DNA of 64,000 nt, taken from the NCBI RefSeq assembly GCF_001426905.1, contig NZ_LMFQ01000008.1, positions 304-64,303 of the forward strand. Reading direction: 5' to 3'. Numbering within the stretch: position 1 is the stretch's first letter; each line of letters opens with the position of its first letter. This stretch comes from Caulobacter sp. Root1455 (GTDB lineage: Bacteria > Pseudomonadota > Alphaproteobacteria > Caulobacterales > Caulobacteraceae). A program made the position numbers and the translations under genes. This document shows positions 8,901-16,500 of this stretch, in pieces. The notes under the pieces were generated by a model. The model was not told the DNA's origin, did not search any database, and saw nothing but the letters and a program-made list of their open reading frames with translations.

Positions 8901-10972
8901 TGGGCGGCGAGGGGCTGACGGTGACGCCGATCAAGACCGTGGCCCTGTGGTCGGGGATCGTCGAGACGGGCCTGGACGGCAAGGCGGTGGTCAGGCTGCC
9001 GGCCGCCGACTTCAACGGCGAGCTGCGGATCATGGCCGTGGCCTGGACCGACAACGCCGTCGGCTCGGGCTCGAAAGCCATGACCGTGCGCCAGCCGGTG
9101 GTGGCCGACCTCAACCTGCCGCGCTTCCTGGCCCCCGGCGACAAGCCGATGGCGACGCTGGAGATGCACAATGTCGAGGGCAAGCCCGGCGCCTATACGG
9201 TGGAGGCCAACGCCACCAACGGCATCGCCGTGGCCTTTAGGAAGGTGATCACCCTGGTTCTGGGGCAGCGGATCGCCGAGAAGATCCCGTTCCTGGCGCC
9301 CACCGTCACCGGGATCGGCAAGGTCGGCTTCAAGGTCGCCGGCCCCGGCTTCCAGACGGCCAAGGACTATCCGATCCAGACGCGCCTCGGCTGGGGCGAC
9401 GTGGTGCGCACGACGACCGAGCTGCAGCAGCCGGGCATGAGCTATACGCCCAACGCCCAGCTGCTGTCGGGCCTGGCGGCGGGCGACATCACGCTGCAGG
9501 TCAGCTATTCGCCGTTCAAGGGCTTCGACCCCTCGGCCATCGCGGTGGCTCTGCAGCGCTACCCCTACGGCTGCACCGAGCAACTGGTCTCGACCGCCTA
9601 TCCGCTGCTCTACGCCCAGAGCGTCTCCAGCGATCCCAAGCTGAAACGCAATCCGGCGATCCTGGCCGGGGCGGTGGGCAAGCTGCTGGACCGCCAGACC
9701 CTGGACGGGGCCTTCGGGCTCTGGCGCGTGGGCGACGGCGAGGCCGACGCGTGGCTGGGCGCCTACGCCACCGACTTCCTGGTGGAAGCCAAGGCCCAGG
9801 GCATCGCGGTTCCGGACGAGGCGATGGACAAGGCGCTGAACGCCATGCGCCAGATCAGCCGTCCCGACGGCTGGAGCTCGGTCTCCTACCGCCTGGAATA
9901 TCCCGAATGGTGGGGCCGCTCGCCCGACGACTCCAAGAAGGCCACCGAGCGCATGCGCCGGCGCGCCAGCGCCTACGCCCTCTACGTGATGGCCAAGGCC
10001 GGGCGCGGCGACCTGGCGCGCCTGCGCTGGTGGCACGACGTGCAGATGAAGGACGAGGACCAGCCCCTGGCCAAGGCCCAGGTGGCCGCCGGCCTGGCCC
10101 TGATGGGCGACCAGGCCCGGGCCCGCTCGGCCATGCGCCAGGCGGTCCGCTCGCTGGGCTGGCGCGACGACAGCGACTGGTACCAGAGCCCGCTGCGCGA
10201 CGTCGCCACGATCACCGCCCTGGCGGTCCAGGCCGGCCAGGGCGACATCGCCCGCCAGCTGCAGGGACGGCTCGAGAACGTGGTCAAGGATCCCGACGCC
10301 TTGAACACCCAGGAGCAGGCCGCGGTGCTGTTCGCGGCCTCGCAACTGTTGAAGGCGGCCGGTCCGATCACCATCGACGCCCAGGGCGTGACGGCCCTGC
10401 CGCCGGCCGCCGGGACCCCGCGCTGGGCGGTGGGCCGGCTGGCCGACGCCCGCTTCGTCAACAAGGGCAAGGGCGCCCTGTGGCGGACGGTCAGCGTGCG
10501 CGGCACCCCGGTCGCCGCCCCGGGGGCCGAGGCCAACGGCCTGTCGGTGTCCAAGCGGCTGTTCTCGATGAACGGCGGGGCGATCGATCCGTGGCAGATC
10601 CACCAGGGCGACCGGGTGATCGTGCTGGTCTCGGGCCGCTCGATGCAGGCCCGCTCGACCGCCCTGGTGGTCGACGACGCCCTGCCGGCCGGCTTCGAGA
10701 TCGAAACCACCCTGGGGGCCGACGACGCCCAGAACGGTCCGTTCAAGTTCCTGGGCGAGCTGACCAATCCCGACGTCCAGGAAAGCCGCGACGACCGCTA
10801 TATCGCCGCCCTGGACCTGGAGGGGAACAAGCCGTTCGCCATGGCCTACGTGGCGCGGGCCGTGACGCCGGGCGAGTTCTTCCTGCCCGGGGCGGTCGCC
10901 AAGGACATGTACCGGCCGAGCTTGAACGCGCGGTCGGATGCGGGGCGGATCAACGTGGCGCCGGGAGGGTAG
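5927..10972 (+). CDS. Bacterial alpha-2-macroglobulin, membrane anchored
   Basis: A 1681-residue protein of the YfhM-like alpha-2-macroglobulin family. These proteins trap attacking proteases in the periplasm through a bait region and a reactive thioester. A membrane segment lies at about residues 37-58, with no lipobox, so it is held by a signal anchor rather than by lipid as in E. coli YfhM. The thioester motif is present as GCTEQ (Cys at about 1216) in the YPYGCTEQ context, followed by the alpha-helical complement-like domain. The start at 5927 follows GGGGGAG by six bases. pbpC follows after a short repeat, the classic pairing in which PBP1C is thought to repair peptidoglycan where the envelope is breached. 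Confidence 0.93.
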   Translation: MSTDETPPKGGREPLATRLAAHWEALKGRIPPQLKSPLVAVGAAALVVGFGGGFAVGKVADLGWFGHKAPTAEAPKGQAWSLFGKPRSASAPRRGIPKPEGFAVWRSRIDSSGAEPMACVQMSKPLDPSKAYADFVLLSPDLGRQPAVRVKNDELCIGGVGFTDHRVTLLKGLPGKNGETLGANADVDFTFGEKPPYVGFAGDGVILPREESDGVALETMNVSKLAIEVWRVSDRNLVRKSISAPDPSGEGDYSSDYGDDSPDDEGRQVWKGVISVEGAAGQKATTVFPLGAVLKEMKPGGYVIKARDASGGRDPDGEGEPSPAQARRWIMFTDMALIGYDGAESLDVVVRSLKTAKTVAGVRVALVAKDGEDLAVAKSDADGRARFPHALLEGDGAARAKMVMAYGEQGDLAVLDLDRSPVDLSKQGVGGRTESDGGRALSTDIDGYLYADRGIYRPGETVHLTAMVRDRLAKAVNDRKGYILVKRPSGVEFKRYAFSRADAGAVLADIALPRSAPRGRWTAVLKMEGVEADSGSFSFSVEDFAPQRLAVTATGQESVPVAAGQAREIDVSARFLYGAPGAGLQTQGEARLRLDNDPFPQFKGYEWGDDLTPFDERFIELGTTVTDGDGHAMLNLATTEAGDTAQPLVAAVTASVFEPGGRPVREGLELKVRGKPVYYGVKVEQGDAGRGDPPVSLEMIAVNAAGARIASTATYTLISENWNYDWFQQDGRWQWRRTSRDAVVAKATVNIGAGQPARFNRRLGWGDYRLVVEGPDGAKTVTKFSSGWGSPAKEGEAPDFVRVSAGTKAYAQGDTVEITLKSPYAGQAQVAVATDRLIDFKTLSVGENGTTVRLKTSAAWGGGAYVMVTVIQPRDPVSSPKPKRALGLIYVPLDPKGRKLTVDIGTPVKLDSKAPVEVPIKVQGLGFGQKAKVTIAAVDEGILRLTRQDSPDPAKWYFGKRALTLNYRDDYGRLLDPNMGAPANVNFGADELGGEGLTVTPIKTVALWSGIVETGLDGKAVVRLPAADFNGELRIMAVAWTDNAVGSGSKAMTVRQPVVADLNLPRFLAPGDKPMATLEMHNVEGKPGAYTVEANATNGIAVAFRKVITLVLGQRIAEKIPFLAPTVTGIGKVGFKVAGPGFQTAKDYPIQTRLGWGDVVRTTTELQQPGMSYTPNAQLLSGLAAGDITLQVSYSPFKGFDPSAIAVALQRYPYGCTEQLVSTAYPLLYAQSVSSDPKLKRNPAILAGAVGKLLDRQTLDGAFGLWRVGDGEADAWLGAYATDFLVEAKAQGIAVPDEAMDKALNAMRQISRPDGWSSVSYRLEYPEWWGRSPDDSKKATERMRRRASAYALYVMAKAGRGDLARLRWWHDVQMKDEDQPLAKAQVAAGLALMGDQARARSAMRQAVRSLGWRDDSDWYQSPLRDVATITALAVQAGQGDIARQLQGRLENVVKDPDALNTQEQAAVLFAASQLLKAAGPITIDAQGVTALPPAAGTPRWAVGRLADARFVNKGKGALWRTVSVRGTPVAAPGAEANGLSVSKRLFSMNGGAIDPWQIHQGDRVIVLVSGRSMQARSTALVVDDALPAGFEIETTLGADDAQNGPFKFLGELTNPDVQESRDDRYIAALDLEGNKPFAMAYVARAVTPGEFFLPGAVAKDMYRPSLNARSDAGRINVAPGG

Positions 10973-10993
10973 GGCGAGACGCCTGAATTCGCC

Positions 10994-11078
10994 CCTCACC
11001 CCGAGCTTGTCGAAGGGCGGGGGGCGCTCTCCAACGCTGTGCGTCGGTCCTCGTCCTTCGACATGCTCAGGATGAGGA
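10994..11078. repeat. Palindromic element with CTCAGGATGAGG arms
   Basis: CCTCACCCCGAGCTTGTCGAAGG is followed about 35 bp later by TCCTTCGACATGCTCAGGATGAGGA, an inverted repeat. It fills the gap between the alpha-2-macroglobulin gene and pbpC. A related element is at 63604-63702. Elements of this kind are widespread in alphaproteobacterial intergenic regions. Confidence 0.6.
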
Positions 11079-11094
11079 CCGAGAATACGAGTCG

Positions 11095-13143
11095 ATGATC
11101 ACCATCTCCCGCCTCACCCGCGCCCTCGTCGCCTTCGTCGCCGTCCAGGTCGTGCTGTTCGCCCTGAGCGCCGCCTTCCCGCCCGATATGGCCCGCGCCA
11201 GACGTTCGTCGCCCGTCGTGCTGGACCATCGCGGCGCCTGGCTGCGCGCCTTGCCGGTCGAGGACGGGCGCTGGCGGGTGCGGGCGGATCTCCAGCGCAC
11301 CGATCCCACGTTTCAAAAGCGGCTGATCGCCGTCGAGGACGCGCGGTTCCACGGCCACCTGGGCGTCGACCCCCTGGCCCTGGTCCGCGCCGCCGGCTCG
11401 GCGCTGATCCACGGCCATGCCAGTTCCGGCGCCTCGACCCTGACCATGCAGACCGCCCGGTTGCTGGAGCCCAGGCCCCGCAACCTGGGCTCCAAGCTGA
11501 TCGAGATGGTTCGCGCCGCCCAGCTGGAGGCGCGGCTGACCAAGCGGGAGATCCTCGCCCTCTATCTGACCCTGGCGCCCTATGGCGGCAATCTGGAGGG
11601 GGTGCGGGCCGCCAGCCTGGCCTATTTCGGTCACGAGCCGACCAGCCTGACCGACGGCGAGCAGGCCCTGCTGATCGCTCTGCCGCAGTCGCCCGAGGCC
11701 CGTCGTCCGGACCGCCGCCCCGAGGCCGCGCGCGCCGCCCGCCGCGCCGTGCTCGACAAGATGGTCCGGGCCCACGTGCTGACCGAAGCCGCCGCGTCCG
11801 AAGCCGAGGCCGAGCCGCTGCCCCGGCGCGGAGCCTTCCCAGTCCTGGCCTGGCACGCGGCCGGCGAACTGGCCCTGGCGGCGCCGGCCGGCCAGCCCAG
11901 CGTGGTCTCGACGATCGACGCCGACCTGCAGACCCGGCTTGAACCGATGGCCGCCGCCGTCGCGGCCTCGCAGGGACCGGACGTCACCGCCGCCATCCTG
12001 GTGGTGCGGATCAAGGACCGCGCCGTGCTGGCCCTGGTCGGTTCGGCCGGGCGCGAGCGGCCCGGCGGCTGGATCGACCTGACCCGCGCCGTGCGCTCGC
12101 CCGGTTCGGCCCTCAAGCCCTTCATCTACGCCTTCGCCTTCGACGACGGCGCCTTGGCCCCCGACACCCAGATCGACGACGCCGCCACCCGCTTCGCCGA
12201 CTACCAGCCCGAGAATTTCGACCACGTGTTCCATGACAAGGTCACGGCGCGCGAGGCCCTGGCCTATTCGCTGAACGTCCCGGCCGTCGCCACCCTGGAG
12301 AAGATCGGCCCCGACGCCTTCGCCGCCCGGCTGGAGAGCGCCGGCGTGCGGCTGGTGCGGCCGAAGGCGGCGGTCAAGGCTTCGGGGCTTGCGCTGGCCC
12401 TGGGCGGGGCGGGGATCACGCCGCGCGACATGGCGGTGCTCTACGCCGCGCTCGGCGACGGCGGCGTGGCCAAGCCCCTGGCCTTCACGGAGGCCGAGGC
12501 CAAGTCGCGCGAGCGCATGGGCGGAACCCGCATCGTCCGGGCCGAAGCCGCGGCCCAGGTGCTGGACATCCTGCGCGAGGCCCCGGCGCCGCGCGGCCGC
12601 GCGCCGTCGGCCCTGACCAAGGGCGGGCCGGCCATGGCCTTCAAGACCGGCACCTCCTACGGCTTCCGCGACGCGGTGGCGGCGGGGGTGGTCGGCGGCT
12701 ATGCGATCATCGTCTGGACCGGCCGGGCCGACGGCGGGGCGCGCGGCGGCCTGACGGGGCGCGACGCGGCCCTGCCCCTGTTGTTCGACGTCGCCGACGT
12801 GATCGACGCCCCGGCCATCGCCCCGCGCCCGATCGCCCCCAAAGCCGCGCCGGGCGCCCTGCAGCGCCTGCGACAGGCCTCCGAAGGCCCCCGCCTGATC
12901 TTTCCGCCGGACGGCGCCACGGTGCAGGTCGACGACGTCGGCCCCGGCGCGCGCGGCCTGGTCATGGCGGCCGGCGGCGAGGACCTGACCTGGTACGTCG
13001 CCGGCCAGCCCCTCGCCTCCGACCCGGTCAGCGGCAAGGTCATCTGGCGTCCCGCGGCGCCCGGCTTTTACCGGCTGAAGGTGGTCGACGCCCAGGGGCG
13101 CGCGGCCTCCGCGCGGGTGCGGATCAAGGCTCCGGTCGGCTAA
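11095..13143 (+). CDS. pbpC: Penicillin-binding protein 1C
   Basis: The 682-residue product is a bifunctional class A penicillin-binding protein of the PBP1C type. A signal anchor (about residues 8-28) precedes a glycosyltransferase-51 domain with the EDARFHGHLGVDP motif. The transpeptidase domain has SALK (Ser338, Lys341), a YSLN box and KTGTS (Lys517). The C-terminal BiPBP-C domain (about 590-682) ends in a beta-rich segment typical of PbpC. It polymerises and cross-links peptidoglycan in the periplasm, and the alpha-2-macroglobulin gene directly upstream is its usual partner. Confidence 0.95.
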   Translation: MITISRLTRALVAFVAVQVVLFALSAAFPPDMARARRSSPVVLDHRGAWLRALPVEDGRWRVRADLQRTDPTFQKRLIAVEDARFHGHLGVDPLALVRAAGSALIHGHASSGASTLTMQTARLLEPRPRNLGSKLIEMVRAAQLEARLTKREILALYLTLAPYGGNLEGVRAASLAYFGHEPTSLTDGEQALLIALPQSPEARRPDRRPEAARAARRAVLDKMVRAHVLTEAAASEAEAEPLPRRGAFPVLAWHAAGELALAAPAGQPSVVSTIDADLQTRLEPMAAAVAASQGPDVTAAILVVRIKDRAVLALVGSAGRERPGGWIDLTRAVRSPGSALKPFIYAFAFDDGALAPDTQIDDAATRFADYQPENFDHVFHDKVTAREALAYSLNVPAVATLEKIGPDAFAARLESAGVRLVRPKAAVKASGLALALGGAGITPRDMAVLYAALGDGGVAKPLAFTEAEAKSRERMGGTRIVRAEAAAQVLDILREAPAPRGRAPSALTKGGPAMAFKTGTSYGFRDAVAAGVVGGYAIIVWTGRADGGARGGLTGRDAALPLLFDVADVIDAPAIAPRPIAPKAAPGALQRLRQASEGPRLIFPPDGATVQVDDVGPGARGLVMAAGGEDLTWYVAGQPLASDPVSGKVIWRPAAPGFYRLKVVDAQGRAASARVRIKAPVG

Positions 13144-13152
13144 GATTGCCAT

Positions 13153-13181
13153 TTGGCATCGAATATCTTATATTCAGCCAA
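13153..13181. promoter_or_regulatory. Palindromic operator candidate of the Xre-RES pair
   Basis: TTGGC, three bases, GAATAT, CTT, ATATTC, one base, GCCAA forms a near-perfect two-part palindrome just before the ribosome site of the antitoxin gene. Xre/MbcA-type antitoxins usually repress their own operon by binding such a site. It is AT-rich against a GC-rich background. Confidence 0.6.
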
Positions 13182-13194
13182 TAGGAGCATGCCC

Positions 13195-13608
13195 GTGACC
13201 CTCGTCACCCTGGTCGACACCGAACCCAAGGCCTTCATCCCCGAGCCGATCTCGGACGAAGAGGCCGCCGCCATGTTTCGCGCGACGGTCAACCTGCTGA
13301 AGCTGTGGGGCGTGACCGACGAGGAGGCCGCGACCCTGCTGGACCAGCCGGTGCGCAGCTATCGGCGCTGGAAGGCCGGCGAGATCGGGCGGATCAATCG
13401 CGACGGCAAGGCGCGGCTGTCCAACCTGATGGGCGTTCACAAGGCCCTGCGGCTGATCTTCCAGGAACCGCAGCGCGGCTATGCCTGGATCAAGGCGCCC
13501 AACACCGCGTTCGGCGGCCGCTCGGCTCTGCAAGTGATGCTGGGCGGCGAGCTGACCGACCTGATGCGGGTGCGGCGTTACCTGGACGCCGAGCGCGGGG
13601 CCTGGTGA
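13195..13608 (+). CDS. Xre/MbcA/ParS-type antitoxin
   Basis: A protein of about 137 residues with an N-terminal helix-turn-helix-like region (MFRATVNLLKLWGVTDEEAATLLDQP, residues split around 24-50) and the C-terminal MbcA/ParS toxin-binding domain (LMGVHKALRLIF, FGGRSALQVMLGG). It should neutralise the RES toxin encoded next, and repress the operon. The GTG at 13195 is preferred because AGGAG lies seven bases before it. An ATG at 13189 is too close to that site, and a TTG at 13153 lies inside the palindrome. The stop overlaps the toxin start by four bases (GTGA). Confidence 0.88.
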   Translation: MTLVTLVDTEPKAFIPEPISDEEAAAMFRATVNLLKLWGVTDEEAATLLDQPVRSYRRWKAGEIGRINRDGKARLSNLMGVHKALRLIFQEPQRGYAWIKAPNTAFGGRSALQVMLGGELTDLMRVRRYLDAERGAW

Positions 13609-14321
13609 TCGACCCGGCCACGATCCCGCGCGCGCCGATCGCCTGGCGCGGGGCGGTCCGGATCATCCGCAGCGCCTGGCCGCCGATCGACCTGTTCGAG
13701 GACATCGCCGACCCCGCCGACTGGCCGCTGCTGATCGCCGCCGAGCAGAAGACCAATCCTCGCCTGATGGAAACGATCGGCAACCTGGATCTCGTGCCGC
13801 GGGACCGCTGGGTGGCGGGGGCCGGCGCCAGCTATCTGATGGCCCCGTTCACCCATGTCAGTCCCGATCGTCCCAGCCGGTTCACCGCCGGGGCGTTCGG
13901 CGTGCTCTATGTCGCCGACCGCTTCGAGGTCGCGCTGTCGGAGACCATCCATCACCACGCCCGGTTCATGGCCGCCACCGCCCAGGCCCCCGGCTGGACC
14001 TCGCAGTTCCGCGAGATCGTGCTGGACGTGCGGGGCGCGCTGCACGACCTGCGCGGCGATGATCCGGCCCTGGGTCCGGCGCTCGACCCCGACGACTGCC
14101 GGCCCGGCCAGGCCCTGGGCGCCCAGCTGCGCGCCGCGGGTTCGGAGGGGGTGGTCTATCCCAGCCAGCGTCACGCGGGCGGCCAGTGCGTGGGCCTGTT
14201 CTATCCCGACCTGGCCTCGAACGTCGTCCAGGGCCGGCACCTGGACTACCGCTGGGACGGCGCCCGCGTGGACCTTATCCGCGAGCCGGCGACGGGGCGG
14301 GTTTTCCGGGTGGAAGGGTAG
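13605..14321 (+). CDS. RES-domain toxin
   Basis: The 238-residue product carries a RES domain. The family is ADP-ribosyltransferase-like and degrades NAD+, stopping growth when the antitoxin is lost. The core Arg, Tyr and Glu positions are visible in RFTAGAFGVLYVADR and ALSETIHH, followed by the SEGVVYPSQRHAGG and FYPD segments of the C-terminal half. It starts with a GTG that overlaps the stop of the antitoxin gene, so the pair is translationally coupled. Known systems are RES-Xre and MbcT-MbcA. Confidence 0.88.
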   Translation: MIDPATIPRAPIAWRGAVRIIRSAWPPIDLFEDIADPADWPLLIAAEQKTNPRLMETIGNLDLVPRDRWVAGAGASYLMAPFTHVSPDRPSRFTAGAFGVLYVADRFEVALSETIHHHARFMAATAQAPGWTSQFREIVLDVRGALHDLRGDDPALGPALDPDDCRPGQALGAQLRAAGSEGVVYPSQRHAGGQCVGLFYPDLASNVVQGRHLDYRWDGARVDLIREPATGRVFRVEG

Positions 14322-14362
14322 CTGATCCGATCCTTCTCCCCTTGCGGGCGAAGTAAAGAGGC

Positions 14363-14989
14363 TCAGCAAGGCCCGCTGGCGACCCGCTCGTAGTCCTCCA
14401 GGCTCGAAATCCCGACGTTCAGGTCGGTGACCAGGCCGTTGCCCAGCGAATAGACCCAGCCGTGCACCGACAACTGCTGGCCGCGCGCCCAGGCGTCCTG
14501 GACGAAGACGTCGGAGGCCACGTTGCGCACCTGGCGGATGACGTTCAGTTCGCACAGGCGGTTGAGCATGGCCTTCTGGTCGCCGATGGCGTCCAGCTCG
14601 TGCTTGTGCTCGGCGTGGACCTCGCGGATCGGGTGCAGCCAGTGGTCGACCAGGCCGCGCCGCTGGCCGTCGATGGCCGCCGCCACGCCGCCGCAGCCGT
14701 AGTGGCCCACGACCATCACGTGCTTGACCTTGATCACGTCGACCGCGAACTGAAGCACGCTGAGGTAGTTGGCGTCCTGCGGCGGGGCCAGGTTGGCGAC
14801 GTTGCGGTGGACGAACAGCTCGCCCGGATCCAGGCCGACGATCTCGTTGGCCGGCACCCGGCTGTCGCTGCAGCCGATCCACAGATATTCCGGGCTCTGC
14901 TGGCCCTCCAGGCGCTTGAAGAACTGGGGGTCGGCCTCGGTCTTGCGCAGCGACCAGGCCAGATTGTTGCTCTTCAGGTCTTCAAGCAT
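14363..14989 (-). CDS. can: Beta-carbonic anhydrase, cytoplasmic type
   Basis: A 208-residue enzyme very like the E. coli Can group. Zinc-binding residues sit in WIGCSDSRVPANEI and VVGHYGCGGV; the SVLQFAVDVIKVKHVMVVGH segment is typical. It hydrates CO2 to supply bicarbonate for carboxylases. It has no signal sequence, in contrast to the exported enzyme at 5020-5847. It is the last gene of a reverse-strand group, and its start overlaps the 3' end of the zeta-class isomerase gene by eight bases. Confidence 0.95.
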   Translation of the reverse strand: MLEDLKSNNLAWSLRKTEADPQFFKRLEGQQSPEYLWIGCSDSRVPANEIVGLDPGELFVHRNVANLAPPQDANYLSVLQFAVDVIKVKHVMVVGHYGCGGVAAAIDGQRRGLVDHWLHPIREVHAEHKHELDAIGDQKAMLNRLCELNVIRQVRNVASDVFVQDAWARGQQLSVHGWVYSLGNGLVTDLNVGISSLEDYERVASGPC

Positions 14990-15623
14990 GGATGGCGTCC
15001 GGCTGTTGGTTGGGATGGGCGGCCGCGAAGGCCGGGTGCTCGGCGCACCGCGCGGCGACCGCGCGGATGGCCGGGAACGGGGACAGGTCGGTCTTGAAAC
15101 GCTCGGCGTTGTAGACCTGCGGGACCAGGCAGCAGTCGGCCAGGCCGGGCGCGTCGCCGAAGGCGAAGTTCCCGCCGTGCTGGACGATCAGCGTCTCCAG
15201 GGCCGTGAAGCCGTCGGTGATCCAGCGCTGGATCCAGGCGTCGCGCGCGGCCTCGTCGATCCCCAGGCCGCCCAGGGCCCGCAGGATGCGCAGGTTGTTC
15301 ACCGGGTGGATGTCGCTGGCGACGATCTGGGCCATGGTCCGCACCGTGGCGCGGTCGAAGGCGTCGACGGGCAACAGGCGCGGCTCGGCAACGGTCTCGT
15401 CCAGCCATTCCAGGATCGCCAGGCTCTGGGTCAGCACCCTGCCGTCGACGTCCAGGGCCGGGACGAACCGCTGCGGGTTGAGGGCGGCGAAGGCCGGCGC
15501 CTGGTGCTGGTTTGCGACCAGGTTCACGGGCGCGGTCTCGTAGGCCAGGCCCTTGAGGTTCAGGCCGATCCGCACCCGATAGGCGGCGCTGGACCGCCAG
15601 GCGCTGTGGAGGGTGAGCTGCAT
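14982..15623 (-). CDS. maiA: Maleylacetoacetate/maleylpyruvate isomerase (zeta-class GST)
   Basis: The 213-residue protein is a zeta-class glutathione transferase. Its N-terminal thioredoxin-fold contains SSAAYRVRIGLNLKGL, which matches the SSxxxRVRIAL active-site motif, and the C-terminal helical part has the IVASDIHPVNNLRIL segment. It performs glutathione-dependent cis-trans isomerisation in tyrosine or gentisate breakdown. The gene upstream encodes a fumarylpyruvate/fumarylacetoacetate hydrolase-like enzyme, which would take the next step. Which of the two pathways it serves cannot be decided here. Confidence 0.88.
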   Translation of the reverse strand: MQLTLHSAWRSSAAYRVRIGLNLKGLAYETAPVNLVANQHQAPAFAALNPQRFVPALDVDGRVLTQSLAILEWLDETVAEPRLLPVDAFDRATVRTMAQIVASDIHPVNNLRILRALGGLGIDEAARDAWIQRWITDGFTALETLIVQHGGNFAFGDAPGLADCCLVPQVYNAERFKTDLSPFPAIRAVAARCAEHPAFAAAHPNQQPDAIHA

Positions 15624-15632
15624 GGCCGGGCC

Positions 15633-16310
15633 TCAGACCACGGTGAAGGCGAGCTCGCCCACGCCCTCGACTTGACCTACGACCCGATCACCCCGGCCGA
15701 TGGCGGCCACGCCCTCGGGGGTGCCGGTGAAGATCAGGTCGCCGGCCGCCAGGGTCCACAGCTTGGAGGCCTCGGCGATGATCTCGGGGATCGTCCAGAT
15801 CATGTCGGCGATCTGGCCGGTCTGGCGGACGTGGCCGTTGACGCTGAGGGTGATCGCGCCGTCGGGCTTGGCGCGGTCGACGGGGACGATGGCGGTGATC
15901 GGCGCGCTGGCGTCGAAGCCCTTGGCCGCGTCCCAGGGATGGCTCTTGGTCTTGGCGGCGGCCTGCAGGTCGCGACGGGTCAGGTCGACCCCGACGGCGT
16001 AGCCGAACACATGGCTCATCGCTTGTTCGACCGCGATGTTGGCGCCGCCCGATTTCAGGGCGATCACCAGCTCGATCTCATGGTGCAGGTCGTGGGTGGC
16101 GACCGGGTAGGGAACCTTGTCGCCGATCACCACGGCGTCGGCCGGCTTGGCGAAGAAGAACGGCGGGTCGCGCTCGTCGGCGCCCATCTCGCGCCGGTGC
16201 GCCGCGTAGTTGCGGCCCACGCAGAGGATCCGCCGCACGGGGAAGACGGAGTCGCCGCCTTCGACCGGAACCGTGGATTGGGCGGGCGGGGGGAAGGCGA
16301 AGTGCGTCAT
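15633..16310 (-). CDS. Fumarylacetoacetate hydrolase family protein, fumarylpyruvate hydrolase-like
   Basis: A 225-residue FAH-family enzyme. RRILCVGRNYAAHRREMG and PFFFAKPADAVV are the N-terminal signatures. HHEIELVIAL carries the metal-binding Glu residues, and GDLIFTGTPEGV is the C-terminal signature. The short length fits fumarylpyruvate hydrolases (NagK type) better than true fumarylacetoacetases of over 400 residues. It splits a diketo acid into fumarate plus pyruvate, or a related pair. It is the first gene of the operon, nine bases before the isomerase gene. Confidence 0.85.
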   Translation of the reverse strand: MTHFAFPPPAQSTVPVEGGDSVFPVRRILCVGRNYAAHRREMGADERDPPFFFAKPADAVVIGDKVPYPVATHDLHHEIELVIALKSGGANIAVEQAMSHVFGYAVGVDLTRRDLQAAAKTKSHPWDAAKGFDASAPITAIVPVDRAKPDGAITLSVNGHVRQTGQIADMIWTIPEIIAEASKLWTLAAGDLIFTGTPEGVAAIGRGDRVVGQVEGVGELAFTVV

Positions 16311-16500
16311 GGCGCCTGATTAGACCCAAACCGGTTCCGCCAAAAGTCACCTTCGTGAGGACATGATCCTGCAACACGACGGCCACGGCGCGTGTCTAAA
16401 CGTTCTTTCACTTGCCCCCACCTGCGACGACAAGGCATGACGGGGAGGCAATTGTGGCGAAAACCCGCCATGTCGACGTCGAAGGGGCCCGGGACCGACG

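Noticed and set aside
5906..10999. A 1697-codon open frame on the reverse strand
   Set aside because: It is the antisense shadow of the alpha-2-macroglobulin gene; its translation is His/Gly/Arg-rich with no family, as expected of GC-rich antisense frames.
13153..13194. TTG start for the antitoxin at 13153
   Set aside because: It lies in a palindrome and has no ribosome site; GTG 13195 with AGGAG is better.
16362..16440. A 25-codon open frame before the ABC ATPase gene
   Set aside because: No ribosome site and no codon bias; probably chance.
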